64,000 bases of DNA. Origin: G020348185 sp964525045. GTDB taxonomy: Bacteria > Nitrospirota > Nitrospiria > Nitrospirales > UBA8639. The stretch spans positions 1 through 64,000 of the forward strand of contig CAZGFD010000016.1 in NCBI GenBank assembly GCA_964525045.1. Direction: 5' to 3'. Of this stretch, positions 51,298-60,866 are shown piece after piece. Every line of letters starts with the position of its first letter. Within the stretch, counting starts at the first letter, position 1. The notes beneath the pieces are model-generated. The model ran no database searches, was not told the origin of the DNA, and worked only from the letters and a program-made list of their open reading frames with translations. A program made the position numbers and the translations under genes.

Positions 51298-51963
51298 ATG
51301 GCACGCCTTGATTATTACGCGATTTTGGGAATTTCCCCACAAGCCTCTAATGAGGAAATTAAAAAAGTTTATCGCCAACTGGCCCTCAAATACCATCCTG
51401 ATCGAAATCAGGGGAACCCCGAAGCAGAAACCAAGATTCGGCAAATTAACGCAGCTTATGAAATTCTTGGGGACCCTGAGACCCGTCGGTCCTATGAACG
51501 GTTGCGGTTTGGAGGGTATAAACCCGGGACCGAAGGACCGGACCCCGGATCCGAAGACACCATTGACCCTGCGGTGGTATTTCAGGAAATGGAGGCCAAA
51601 CTCCAAAACGAAGCCCGCAATGAAATACTGGGCATGTTAATCAAACAACCCGTGATGATCAAAAAGGAGCTGGGAATCATTCGAGAGCGGGTCGTCGAAG
51701 CGCTAGGATATGATGCATTTCGGGAAAAATATGTTATTCAACGAGGAAAGGAAGTCCTCCAACATCTTGTAACTGAAGAGGTTCAAGCAAAAAGAGAACG
51801 TCTGCTGGAGGTTGCCCTTCAAATGCTCCTTCTACAAAATGTCGCATCGTCGGGGAATGACCAAGAGGTGCAGGCCTTAAGGCGAGAACTGGAAAGAACT
51901 TACGATGAGGGATGGTTGCAAGGGTACACCCAAGCCTGCAATCTATTCTATGAGAGGCGGTGA
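51298..51963 (+). CDS. J-domain protein with unique C-terminal helical domain
   Basis: Residues 1-68 are a complete J domain (LDYYAILGISPQASNEEIKK, LALKYHPDRNQGN with HPD). After an acidic Gly/Pro-rich linker come ~130 helical residues without a zinc finger, so it is a class III Hsp40 that would recruit DnaK to a special client. The client domain is not recognised. It is distinct from DnaJ at 1.4-2.6 kb and from the degenerate J protein at 38.8 kb. Confidence 0.8.
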   Translation: MARLDYYAILGISPQASNEEIKKVYRQLALKYHPDRNQGNPEAETKIRQINAAYEILGDPETRRSYERLRFGGYKPGTEGPDPGSEDTIDPAVVFQEMEAKLQNEARNEILGMLIKQPVMIKKELGIIRERVVEALGYDAFREKYVIQRGKEVLQHLVTEEVQAKRERLLEVALQMLLLQNVASSGNDQEVQALRRELERTYDEGWLQGYTQACNLFYERR

Positions 51964-52215
51964 GAATAGGTGAAGAATGCTCTGCGGTTTTTTGGAAACA
52001 TCCCTCCAGAGCTCACCCTCACGTTTGAATATATTAATTGCCTTAGAACCGAACTTTAAATTCACTATTCCTTTTTGATACGCCGTAATCCAAAAAGTCA
52101 CGATTTTGATGTGCAAAGAACGAAAACATCGATATCAAAGGTAGGAAGGATGGGTTGGAATTGTCGTGGTCGGGTGGAAGGTTGGAATGTACCCGGATCG
52201 TGTTCGGGCGTTTTC

Positions 52216-53502
52216 ATGTACATTGTGCTGATTGGTCTCTGTTCCTCTATTGCAGCCTGTGGGCTGCCGGAGCGCCTGACCATGATCTCCTACCGGCACG
52301 GAGAGGTCACTCCTCTTGAGGGGTTTGAAGAGGTGCGAGCGGTGGACGGATATCCAAGCGATGCGTTCCAAGCGTCCTTCGATGAAGCGCTTTCTGCCTT
52401 TATGAAATCTCCGGTTCCTCCCGACGGTCGGCGCGACTGGGATTCGCTTGTCCTCAGTTCAGGAGGCATCAACGGAGCGTTTGGGACAGGAATTCTGACC
52501 GGGTGGACCGAACGGGGGGATCGCCCGGACTATAGGTTCGTGACTGGTGTAAGCGTTGGCGCGCTAATGGCTCCCTTTGCCTTTGCTGGTCCTGAATTTG
52601 ACGACCGGCTTGTCGATCTGTTTCGACATGTCGAACCAGAGCACCTGCACCGCAAAAAGGATTTCATTTCATCAGTGCTGTGGGATGAGTCCCTGATGGA
52701 TAATTCGCCTCTGCGGGCACTCATCGACCGAGCCGTAGATGAGGAACTCATGCGCGCGGTGGCCGCAAGGCATGCCGAGGGACGTCGCTGCTATGTCGGG
52801 TCGACGAACCTCGATGTTGGACATTTCGTCGTCTGGGACCTTGGTGCGATCGCCTCCAGAGGGACCAAGGAGGCACTTCAACTTTTTCGCCAGGTCCTGG
52901 CGGCCTCAGCCTCCGTTCCTATTCTCTACCCTCCCATTCGGTTTAGCAATGGTGATCACGAGGAATTGCATGTGGACGGGGCGGTCATCCGACCTCTATT
53001 CATTCCGCACAACGTCTTCGACAGCTATCTTTCGGCGGAACGCGCAGGTATGAATTGGGAGGATGTTGACGACACGATGTATGTCATCCACAACGGCTCC
53101 CTGTACCCACATCCACTGGTGGTGCAGCGTGACACCATCACGGTGGCTACACGAACCGTCACCATGATGAGTTACACGATGGTGGCGGAGGATGTTTTAC
53201 ACCTGTATCTGCTATCCCGGGCATGGGATGCTCAGTTTCGCTTCGTCACCCTCCCTGATGGGAGCGATCTGGACATCAATTCATTCACACCCGAAGACAC
53301 TGAACGACTCTTCGCGATCGGTCAACGACATATGAAGCAACGAACGCCGTGGGCTACCGCTCCTCCCGGGTTCATTTTGGCAGAGGATTTCATCCATGCC
53401 GAGGGTGTTTCTGAGATGGAACCTCCGACCCATCTAAACAAGCGCCTAAGGCTCATAGAGAAGGAATTTCGCAACCTGCTTCCGGAAGGGTGGAGAAAAT
53501 AG
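52216..53502 (+). CDS. Patatin-like phospholipase, lipoprotein
   Basis: The start at 52216 gives a lipoprotein signal (YIVLIGLCSSIAAC); the longer frame adds 47 charged residues. The patatin fold is complete: oxyanion loop SSGGINGAFGTGIL, nucleophile Ser113 in VTGVSVGALMAPF (GxSxG), and Asp254 in HVDGAVIRPLF (DG/A dyad). It would hydrolyse membrane acyl lipids from the envelope side. The 428-residue length is longer than simple patatins, with the extra sequence at the C-terminus. Confidence 0.85.
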   Translation: MYIVLIGLCSSIAACGLPERLTMISYRHGEVTPLEGFEEVRAVDGYPSDAFQASFDEALSAFMKSPVPPDGRRDWDSLVLSSGGINGAFGTGILTGWTERGDRPDYRFVTGVSVGALMAPFAFAGPEFDDRLVDLFRHVEPEHLHRKKDFISSVLWDESLMDNSPLRALIDRAVDEELMRAVAARHAEGRRCYVGSTNLDVGHFVVWDLGAIASRGTKEALQLFRQVLAASASVPILYPPIRFSNGDHEELHVDGAVIRPLFIPHNVFDSYLSAERAGMNWEDVDDTMYVIHNGSLYPHPLVVQRDTITVATRTVTMMSYTMVAEDVLHLYLLSRAWDAQFRFVTLPDGSDLDINSFTPEDTERLFAIGQRHMKQRTPWATAPPGFILAEDFIHAEGVSEMEPPTHLNKRLRLIEKEFRNLLPEGWRK

Positions 53503-53704
53503 GCTTAGGCGCCAGGACTCAAGGACCACGTTTCATTAAAAAAGAAGAGGATTTTTCAAGGTCCTACTTACAATGAAGGGAATTCCTCAATCGCAGAGTG
53601 GAAACGTGTAAAGCTTGGAGGCCAAAATTTAGATGATCTCTGACGGATTGGCCTAAGTAAACTTTCACGTCGCTCTGTTTATACTCTACCTGGAGCAAAG
53701 TCCA

Positions 53705-54160
53705 ATGTCTTCACCAAAGGTATTTAAACTAAAAACCAATCTCTCCCTTCAGCAAGCCAATACCATTATCGCAGCGGCACGAGAGGCAGGCCGTGCAGAC
53801 AATTTTCAACCACTGGCGGTGGTCGTTCTCGACATCGGTGGCCACATGATCGCCATGCAACGCGAGGATGGTTGTGGCATTGCCCGGGTAGAAATTGCTA
53901 TGGCCAAAGCCTGGGGAGCTTTGGGAGTTGGCATGTCCAGTCGATTAATTCAACAACAACTGGGACAACGCACCGCCTTTTTAGCCGCCATCGCGGCGGC
54001 CTCTGATGGCCGTTTTGCCCCGGTACCGGGCGGGGTACTTGTGGCTGATGACAACGGTGCTATTATCGGTGCAGTAGGTATTAGCGGCGATAATTCCGAT
54101 AATGACGAGAACTGCGCTATTGCTGGAATCAAAGCGGCAGGGCTTGTTTTGGCGGAATAA
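53705..54160 (+). CDS. GlcG/HbpS-family protein
   Basis: A 151-residue protein of the GlcG/HbpS family: LQQANTIIAAAREAGRADNF, VVVLDIGGHMIAMQREDG, AMAKAWGALGVGMSS and the Gly-rich end PGGVLVADDNGAIIGAVGISG. HbpS senses haem; GlcG is a glycolate-operon protein. No signal peptide is seen, so it is cytoplasmic. A GGAG site is 11 bases before the ATG. It faces the NifU-amidohydrolase pair. Confidence 0.85.
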   Translation: MSSPKVFKLKTNLSLQQANTIIAAAREAGRADNFQPLAVVVLDIGGHMIAMQREDGCGIARVEIAMAKAWGALGVGMSSRLIQQQLGQRTAFLAAIAAASDGRFAPVPGGVLVADDNGAIIGAVGISGDNSDNDENCAIAGIKAAGLVLAE

Positions 54161-54303
54161 ACACTTGAGATTCACGTTTCTTCGAAACGGCCGATGTGAT
54201 GATTGGCTTGTCGAAATTCACATCCCTCGATTTCTTCGTCATGTTTCCAATTGCCCAAAATGAAAGTTTTAATTTCCTCACCTTGCCACTAAACTCCCAA
54301 CAC

Positions 54304-54624
54304 TCAGGCACCCACCCAAAATGAGTACCCAGCATAACTCTTCTCGACCCGTTGTAAGGCGGCTTGAGAAAGGCACACGCCTTCCATTCTGACTTCCTTC
54401 ACGGCAGGGTGTTGCAAAAGCTTTTGGCGAACGCCCAAGGCATAGGTCACGCTCTTGAGCATACAACCACGGCAAGCCCCTTCAAAAGCAAGCCGGACTT
54501 CTCCTCTTTTAGTCACTTCGAGGAGTTGAAGCCCCCCACCATGTATCTTTAACAATGGGCGGATTTGGGTTGCGATAAGGGCTTCGATCTCAGCCTCAAG
54601 ATTCGTGAGATTTCCACTTTCCAT
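54304..54624 (-). CDS. NifU C-terminal-type iron-sulfur scaffold protein
   Basis: A 106-residue protein with the NifU/Nfu CxxC motif in GACRGCMLKSVTYALGV, preceded by the usual helix-strand (IATQIRPLLKIHGGGLQLLEV). Nfu proteins hand [4Fe-4S] clusters to target enzymes. The C-terminal ~25 residues (LQRVEKSYAGYSFWVG) are unlike standard Nfu. Its ATG overlaps the stop of the amidohydrolase gene by one base (TGATG), which implies coupled translation. Confidence 0.8.
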   Translation of the reverse strand: MESGNLTNLEAEIEALIATQIRPLLKIHGGGLQLLEVTKRGEVRLAFEGACRGCMLKSVTYALGVRQKLLQHPAVKEVRMEGVCLSQAALQRVEKSYAGYSFWVGA

Positions 54625-55655
54625 CACGGCCTCTTTGTGGTGAGATTTAACTCAACCTTTTTGGCTTCAATGTCTACTCCAAAAAGACGGGCCTGGTTTT
54701 CGCCAAGAATTTTGCGCTTGTCACTCTCCGTGATTTGGGGGTAGCCATAGTCTTCCTGGAGTTTCTCGTCGATTTCCATCTCCCAAATCCACTCGAGTAG
54801 GGGCCGGGGGTTGCCGAATAGAGGAGCTTCTGAGCCCCACAGGATCCGATCGGCGCCTACATCGCGGAGGAGGCGGCCCATCCACTCTTTGAATGTTCGA
54901 GGAGCCACCATTGGAGTATGACCTACGCCAGAAAGCACAAGGAAAACGTTAGGATACCGTGAGGCAATCCAAACGGTTTCTTCGAAGTAAGGAACTGATA
55001 AATGGTGGATTCCGAACAGAAGATCAGGAAAATCCATCGCGGCACCTTCGATATCAAGTGGAGAAAGATCTCGAAGCTTTGCGCGTGTGATGGGATTCCC
55101 CTTGTGGAACTGAAACACCCGGATCCCTAATTCCCGCCCCTTCTCGTAGAGGGGATAGGCAATTTCGGGATTGTCACATGCCCAGGAACGACCGTCGACA
55201 TGGGCGTTGTACATTTTGAACGAACGCGCCCCCATGTCTTTGACCTGATGCTCCATTTCGTCACATGCCGCCTGGACACTCGGATACATGGGGTCTACTG
55301 CTCCACAAAATAAGACTCGGTCGTGAAAAGCAGAGGCAAATTCGTATTGCGCTCTGACCGGAGCAAAGCCGTCATTGTATACATCAAAGAGGGGTACTGC
55401 CTGAGCCATGGCCATGTCGGTTCCGGAGTTCTCAAAGAGGAGCCGTCCCAGGTCCTCTGTCGTCCATTTCCGTGCAAAACCACTTATCGGATTCCAATTG
55501 GAGTAAAAGTCGGTGGGGGCTGTTTGCCGGAAATTTTCTCCCATGCGTAGATGCCATTGACGGTCGAAATTACTATCTGTCCGTTTGAGGTTGTCGTCAG
55601 AAAGATCATACATGTGAACCGCATTGTCGAACACGAATACATCATCCTGAATCAT
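54624..55655 (-). CDS. Amidohydrolase-superfamily (family 2) protein
   Basis: A 343-residue TIM barrel of the amidohydrolase/decarboxylase (COG2159) type. Strand 1 reads VFDNAVHMYD (D-N-A-V-H, where DxHxH is usual), later His are in VFQFHKGNP and FGIHHLSVP, and the terminal acid position reads ILWGSEAPLFG, with Glu where GSDxP is typical. The metal set is therefore atypical, so the reaction (decarboxylase or lactonase type) is uncertain. The coupled downstream gene is an iron-sulfur scaffold. Confidence 0.75.
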   Translation of the reverse strand: MIQDDVFVFDNAVHMYDLSDDNLKRTDSNFDRQWHLRMGENFRQTAPTDFYSNWNPISGFARKWTTEDLGRLLFENSGTDMAMAQAVPLFDVYNDGFAPVRAQYEFASAFHDRVLFCGAVDPMYPSVQAACDEMEHQVKDMGARSFKMYNAHVDGRSWACDNPEIAYPLYEKGRELGIRVFQFHKGNPITRAKLRDLSPLDIEGAAMDFPDLLFGIHHLSVPYFEETVWIASRYPNVFLVLSGVGHTPMVAPRTFKEWMGRLLRDVGADRILWGSEAPLFGNPRPLLEWIWEMEIDEKLQEDYGYPQITESDKRKILGENQARLFGVDIEAKKVELNLTTKRP

Positions 55656-55808
55656 TGGGGTACCTGTCAGCCGTCTCTTTTTGTGCTCGTAATTCCAACT
55701 CCAGGGGCTGCCGTCAACCTATCACGTATTATTCGTTCCAATCCCACCAAACTCTGATTGGGCATCTGGTTATTATAGTGTTTCATTAATTGATTGACGA
55801 TGGGCAAT

Positions 55809-55896
55809 TGGCGGAGGGGGTGGGATTCGAACCCACGGTCGCTTGCACGACTCCGGTTTTCAAGACCGGCGCCTTCGACCACTCGACCACCCCTCC
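55809..55896 (-). tRNA. tRNA-Ser(TGA)
   Basis: An 88-base tRNA with a 7-bp acceptor stem (GGAGGGG/CCCCTCC), discriminator G and encoded CCA. The anticodon arm is CCGGTCTTGAAAACCGG with anticodon TGA, and a long variable arm typical of tRNA-Ser is present. The T-arm is GTGGGTTCGAATCCCAC. Confidence 0.95.
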
Positions 55897-56483
55897 ACTG
55901 ACTGATTTTTCAACGGGTAGAGAATTTTTCAGATTGGCGATTTACTTGGGGGGAAGTAATCAATACGGTGTGTTGTCAGAACTCCCCTCTACCTACAGTA
56001 TTACCATTCAAATTCCCGCATACGCGAATATACCCATCTCGCAGATCAATTTCACCCCATAACCCCAATATTTTCCTGTTTCCGTTTCCATTTTGCCATT
56101 AAAGTTCCGTTTCGTGTCTAACCATAGCGTAGGTTGTAAAGAAAATAAAGATTTTCAATGCACGAAATTTTAAATAACCTTCTGAATGTTCGAAATTTTT
56201 TCTACAGAGTAGGAAGCTAGGGGTTAAACTCCAATGTTCTTTAGATATTTGAAAGGTCAAAATTGTCGGATTGGAAACAGGATGAAACACCCGGATTTTC
56301 GCTTTCAGTGAATGAACTTCAAGTGCTTATCAAAATAAACAATGCATTGCATCTCAATCTTTGGTACAAAGTCATTTTTTACTCAAAAAGGAGATTTATA
56401 TACGTTACCAATGTTTATGGCCGACATATCGCCTCGGATGGGGCTGGACTTTAATAGTGCCGAAAGGTGAATGACATTCAAGG
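55897..56483. other. Gene-poor spacer
   Basis: 587 bases between tRNA-Ser and the porin gene are AT-rich. Only short frames without ribosome sites occur. No repeat, RNA or operator is recognised. Confidence 0.5.
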
Positions 56484-57704
56484 ATGACAAGGAATACTAC
56501 AACCTCCCGGGTTGGAACAACGTTTGTCGGTGTTAGGCAAAGCGACCTCCTTTTCCTTGGTCTAGCGTTTTTTCTTCTTGTGGCATTGGTATGTCCGGCC
56601 AAGGCCGGAGAAGGCGTGTTTACTAAAAATGATTGGGAGTTTGGGGGATATCTCGACTTAGGCTACACGTTGGACTTTAACTTTCCGGATAACCACCAAT
56701 GGCGAAGTAAGCCCACAACCCCCCAAGTAAATGAACTCAGTCTCAATATTGCACACGGTTATTTGAGGAAACCTATCAAAGAGTTTAATCGCTGGGGCTT
56801 TGAATTTGGAGTCCAGACAGGACAAAATAGTAACGGACTTGTCGGTCAAGCCCTTTTGCAGTCATTTACATCCGATGTTCCCCTCGTGGGAGGAGCGGAC
56901 GTCCTTCGACATTTGTCCCACCTCAATGCTTCGTATCTTCTCCCTGTTGAAAGAGGACTCCGGCTCCGGTTCGGACTCTCAAATAGTTACATTGGCTACG
57001 AATCCTTCTATGCGAAAGATAACTTTAATTATACCCGGACCTACTTAGCCGACTTCTCTCCGTATTTTATGTTCGACGCAGATGCCCAGTATGAGGTCTC
57101 TGACAACATCACGACGAGTTTTTATCTGCTTAATGGCTTTTACCACCTTTCCAATCCGACCGGGCTGCCAAGTTATGGAGTGAGATTGGATTGGAAACTC
57201 ACTCCAAAGGTCCTGTTTAGGGAGAATTTTTTTTGGGGGCCGGTCCAGGACAATATTGATCCGGAGTTTTGGCGCCTTTTCTTCGATCAGTTCGTGGAAT
57301 GGAAAAAGGACCAACTGACTCTGGCATTGGCCTATGACATCGGTACCGAAATCGACTCGGCCGCAGAGGGAAATCCCCGAGTGTTCTGGATGGGGGGGGC
57401 CTTTTATTCGGATTGGCAGTTTTTACGATATTGGAGTGTCGCAGCGCGCCCTGAGTTTTACTGGGATCCTCAGGGGACCATTTCAGGTAATAGACAACTG
57501 TTATGGGCCATCACCACGACGGCCAAATATGTCTTACCCGTTGAGCGTAATAAGATCCTTCTCTGGTGGGAGTATCGGTATGGTCGGTCGACTGGATCAG
57601 GGGGGGGATTCTTCAAGGGAGGAGATGTTGCGCCGGGTGTGCCTGGACTCGCCCCGGACCATCATCTTCTTATTTGGGCGGTGAATTGGACATTTGATTC
57701 CTGA
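56484..57704 (+). CDS. Outer-membrane beta-barrel porin-like protein
   Basis: A 406-residue protein with an N-terminal signal (LLFLGLAFFLLVALVCPAKAGEG) and then alternating hydrophobic strands of 8-10 residues rich in Trp, Tyr and Phe: WEFGGYLDLGYTLDF, WGFEFGVQTGQN, TTSFYLLNGFYHL, YGVRLDWKLTPKV. It ends in a Trp-aromatic strand (LLIWAVNWTFDS). This is the outer-membrane barrel layout, with similarity to BBP2-type porins. What passes through is not known. Confidence 0.75.
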   Translation: MTRNTTTSRVGTTFVGVRQSDLLFLGLAFFLLVALVCPAKAGEGVFTKNDWEFGGYLDLGYTLDFNFPDNHQWRSKPTTPQVNELSLNIAHGYLRKPIKEFNRWGFEFGVQTGQNSNGLVGQALLQSFTSDVPLVGGADVLRHLSHLNASYLLPVERGLRLRFGLSNSYIGYESFYAKDNFNYTRTYLADFSPYFMFDADAQYEVSDNITTSFYLLNGFYHLSNPTGLPSYGVRLDWKLTPKVLFRENFFWGPVQDNIDPEFWRLFFDQFVEWKKDQLTLALAYDIGTEIDSAAEGNPRVFWMGGAFYSDWQFLRYWSVAARPEFYWDPQGTISGNRQLLWAITTTAKYVLPVERNKILLWWEYRYGRSTGSGGGFFKGGDVAPGVPGLAPDHHLLIWAVNWTFDS

Positions 57705-57766
57705 ATCGTCTCTCGTTGACCTCACAGGGTGTATGATGAATTTTTCAGAAACCTTCCGGTCTTCAC

Positions 57767-58309
57767 TTACGTTTTCCTTCTTGGCCGCCTGGGTTCTTGG
57801 GTAATGGCGTCCACCTTCATTAAGAATCCGGTCACATAATAGGGGGGGACAATGACAACGGGCTCATCTCCACGTCCCACAATATTCACCTTGAGTCCTT
57901 CATCTGAAGCCTGGTTTAAATCTTCTCTGGTCAAATGAACCCCTATCACTTCCGTAAAGGTGTCATATGGCCACGCCTGCCGTTTAATAACGACCATGGG
58001 AAGTTCTTTCCCATCTCGATCGAAGGTTTTTTTATAAAAAGCTGGTCCCTTGATGATTTCCCTAGATTTTAAAAAGACCAATTGGTAAAAAGAAATATTT
58101 CGACCGGAAAGATTTCCTCGAAGATGGTATTCACCCTCATATCTGTTTCCCATTTTTGGTCCTGACACCCACGTGCCAGGCTGATACTCAAGCGCTTCGA
58201 TTTCCGTGTTGGTTGCCACCTGTTCTGCAGTCGTATTGGTCGTATGTGCGCAAGAAAGGACCGCTAAAGCGGAAAAAATCAGAGAGAGACCATAAGGTAT
58301 TCGATTCAT
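57767..58309 (-). CDS. Lipoprotein of unknown function
   Basis: A 180-residue lipoprotein: the ATG at 58309 has an AGGGA site and gives MNRIPYGLSLIFSALAVLSC, a clear lipobox. The longer frame adds 47 non-signal residues and overlaps serS. The mature chain is strand-rich with GRGDEPVVIVPPYYVTGF near the end. No domain is recognised. Confidence 0.65.
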   Translation of the reverse strand: MNRIPYGLSLIFSALAVLSCAHTTNTTAEQVATNTEIEALEYQPGTWVSGPKMGNRYEGEYHLRGNLSGRNISFYQLVFLKSREIIKGPAFYKKTFDRDGKELPMVVIKRQAWPYDTFTEVIGVHLTREDLNQASDEGLKVNIVGRGDEPVVIVPPYYVTGFLMKVDAITQEPRRPRRKT

Positions 58310-58439
58310 TATCTTCCCTACCAATCTGGCGTGTTGTGGTGAAAATACTTGAAGTGAAGGCCTTTGTGGACATATATCCGTTCTATCCGGGTAAGTACGA
58401 GAACCTGGCTTTCTGTGCCTTTGTGTCATACTTTGGCGA

Positions 58440-59711
58440 TCAGGGTTCAATAGTGGCCTGACCTCCCAGGTAAGGACGTAAGACAGTAGGAATCTCTACC
58501 GAACCATCCGCCCTTTGGAAATTTTCCAGTATCGCCACAAGTGTACGTCCAATAGCCAATGCCGATCCATTGAGGGTATGGACGAACTGTGGTTTCCCCT
58601 TTTGGGGACGGTACCGGATATTGGCCCGTCTGGCTTGAAACGCCTCAAAATTACTACATGAGGAAACCTCCCGATAGGTTTCCTGAGAAGGGATCCACAC
58701 TTCCAGGTCATAGGTTTTAGCGGAGGCAAACCCCAAATCCCCGGTGCAAAGCGCCATGACGCGATAAGGGAGTTGTAGCTGTTGTAACACGGTCTCCGCT
58801 GCTGAAGTCAGCCGCTCCAGTTCATCAAAGGAATTGTCAGGAGTGGCAAAGGAAACGAGTTCGACCTTATTGAATTGATGAACGCGAATAAGTCCACGGG
58901 TATCTTGTCCATAGGATCCGGCCTCACGACGAAAGCACGGCGTATGGCTGGTATAGCGAAGGGGGAGTTCGGCCTCCTTCAAAATTTCTTCACGGTGAAG
59001 GTTGGTTAATGGAACCTCAGCGGTTGGAATGAGCAGGTAATCGTCATCTTTGAGATGAAACAGATCTTCCTCAAGATTCGGGATTTGGCCGGTTCCGGTC
59101 ATACTGGTTCGATTCACCATAAAGGGCGGCAAGACCTCGGTATAGCCATGGTCTTGAGTATGTAAATCCAACATAAAGTTGGCCAGGGCCCGTTCTAATC
59201 GGGCTCCCGGACCCGTTGAGACCGAAAATCGTGATCCTGTAATTTTTGCGGCACGCTCGAAATCCAAAATTTCGAGTTTTTCGCCCAATTCATCGTGGGA
59301 TAGCGGCTGAAAAGAGAAAGCTGGAAGCTCGCCCCATCTTCGTATTTCAACATTTTCCTTCGCGTCCGACCCTTGGGGAACCGAGGGATGGGGAACATTG
59401 GGAATTCGAAGGGCCTGCTTTTCTATTTGTTCTTCGGTGGTCCTCAATTGTGTTTCAATTGTGGTGATTTGATCCCCAAGACTTCGAAGCGAGGTAATGG
59501 CCTCATCGGCGGGTTGCTTGTTTCGTTTGAGTGTCGCCACTTCCTCGGACCCTTTTTTTAACTGGTGGCGAAGGTCTTCCACCTGCCCAATCAGGCCTCG
59601 ACGTTCCGCGGCCAATTTCTTGATGGAATCCCAGGAAATGCCGGAGGCGCGGACCCCCAGTTGGTGTCGGAGGTCATCAATTTCGTCTCTTAAGATCCGG
59701 AAATCATACAT
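58440..59711 (-). CDS. serS: Serine--tRNA ligase
   Basis: SerS charges tRNA-Ser and tRNA-Sec with serine. The 423-residue class II enzyme has the N-terminal coiled-coil arm (LRDEIDDLRHQLGV...LRHQLKKGSEEV). Motif 2 is YTSHTPCFRREAGSYGQDTRGLIRVHQF and motif 3 is LNGSALAIGRTLVAILEN. All catalytic blocks are intact. Confidence 0.96.
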   Translation of the reverse strand: MYDFRILRDEIDDLRHQLGVRASGISWDSIKKLAAERRGLIGQVEDLRHQLKKGSEEVATLKRNKQPADEAITSLRSLGDQITTIETQLRTTEEQIEKQALRIPNVPHPSVPQGSDAKENVEIRRWGELPAFSFQPLSHDELGEKLEILDFERAAKITGSRFSVSTGPGARLERALANFMLDLHTQDHGYTEVLPPFMVNRTSMTGTGQIPNLEEDLFHLKDDDYLLIPTAEVPLTNLHREEILKEAELPLRYTSHTPCFRREAGSYGQDTRGLIRVHQFNKVELVSFATPDNSFDELERLTSAAETVLQQLQLPYRVMALCTGDLGFASAKTYDLEVWIPSQETYREVSSCSNFEAFQARRANIRYRPQKGKPQFVHTLNGSALAIGRTLVAILENFQRADGSVEIPTVLRPYLGGQATIEP

Positions 59712-59838
59712 TCATTTCAACCTTGGAGGACTGGTTACCTTGGACAAAATTTATCAGTAGATGACAAGTGAGTCAACGAAATGACTATATCACGAATACC
59801 ACCTTGTCAGAAGGATAAAATTCCGTTAGGTTTTTGCG

Positions 59839-59991
59839 ATGCCCTACGTTTTCCCTTATGAAACCCTTTTTATCTGGATCATCGGTCTTCTGATTGTCGG
59901 ATTGTTGGGCTTTCGTGTGTTCGTGACCCTCCGACGACGACATCAACACAAAGTAGAGGAATCGTCGATTCAAAAGTCTGGAGATTATTGA
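59839..59991 (+). CDS. Small single-span membrane protein (50 residues)
   Basis: Reads MPYVFPYETLFIWIIGLLIV then GLLGFRVFVTLRRRHQHK and a short hydrophilic end. It has one membrane helix followed by a positive cluster, so it should sit with its C-terminus in the cytoplasm. The ribosome site (TTAGG) is weak. It lies in the gap between serS and rph. Confidence 0.4.
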   Translation: MPYVFPYETLFIWIIGLLIVGLLGFRVFVTLRRRHQHKVEESSIQKSGDY

Positions 59992-60110
59992 GGACGCACA
60001 GTTTTTCGGTACCTTTGGTGACCTTTGCTTCCGGCAGCCTGCGATTTGTATTTTGGTCGGCCCCTCTTTATAATCAGTTGCCGGTGTTATAAGTATTGAG
60101 TTCTTCTTTT

Positions 60111-60854
60111 ATGACATTGAATCCCTCTTTTACACGAACCGATGGGCGTCGGGGTGATGAAATCCGCCCTGTAAAAATCACTCGTCCCTTCACCAAATAT
60201 GCTGAAGGATCCGTGTTAATGGAGATGGGAGAAACCAAAGTCATCTGTACGGCTTCCGTAGAGGAAAAAGTCCCCCCCTTCTTAAGGGACAAAGGGCAGG
60301 GGTGGGTAACCGCGGAATACAGCATGTTACCTCGTTCCACGCATGACCGCATGCAACGGGAAGCCAGCCGCGGGAAACAAGGCGGACGGACTTTGGAAAT
60401 TCAGCGATTGGTCGGTCGGGCTCTTCGGGCCGTAACGGATATGAGCAAATTAGGCGAACGAACGATATGGATTGACTGTGATGTCATTCAAGCCGATGGC
60501 GGGACTCGAACCGCCTCTATCACCGGCTCCTTCATCGCTTTAGCGGATGCCGTGCTCCATTTACAGAAGAAATGCCTGATTCAACAGCAACCACTGAAAG
60601 ACTATCTCGCAGCCATTAGTGTCGGGAAGGTAAAGGGAGATATTCTCGTTGATTTGACCTACGACGAAGACTCAACGGCTGAGGTCGATATGAATCTGGT
60701 CATGACCGGAAATGGCCGCATGGTTGAAGTGCAGGGGACAGCCGAAGGTGAACCCTTTGAGAAAAAAGATTTAGATGCCTTTATGACCTATGGGTGGAGC
60801 GGTATCCAATCGCTTATTAAACTTCAAAAGGAAATCGTTGGGACATTGTCCTAA
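60111..60854 (+). CDS. rph: Ribonuclease PH
   Basis: RNase PH trims tRNA 3' ends with phosphate as acceptor. The 247-residue protein starts at MTLNPSFTRTDGRRGDEIRP; a TTG five codons earlier is possible. Family blocks: GWVTAEYSMLPRSTHDRMQREAS, GRTLEIQRLVGRALRAV, TIWIDCDVIQADGGTRTASI and DLTYDEDSTAEVDMNLVMT. It is followed 12 bases later by rdgB, a common rph-rdgB pair. Confidence 0.95.
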   Translation: MTLNPSFTRTDGRRGDEIRPVKITRPFTKYAEGSVLMEMGETKVICTASVEEKVPPFLRDKGQGWVTAEYSMLPRSTHDRMQREASRGKQGGRTLEIQRLVGRALRAVTDMSKLGERTIWIDCDVIQADGGTRTASITGSFIALADAVLHLQKKCLIQQQPLKDYLAAISVGKVKGDILVDLTYDEDSTAEVDMNLVMTGNGRMVEVQGTAEGEPFEKKDLDAFMTYGWSGIQSLIKLQKEIVGTLS

Positions 60855-60866
60855 TTCAGCGGTATC

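Noticed and set aside
51118..51606. 162-residue minus-strand ORF over the J-domain gene
   Set aside because: The plus-strand frame is a clear J protein with HPD; the minus frame is a shadow.
55790..56062. 90-residue plus-strand ORF starting with the GVGFEPTVACTTPVFKTGAF pattern
   Set aside because: It is the well-known false translation of the antisense strand of a tRNA-Ser gene.
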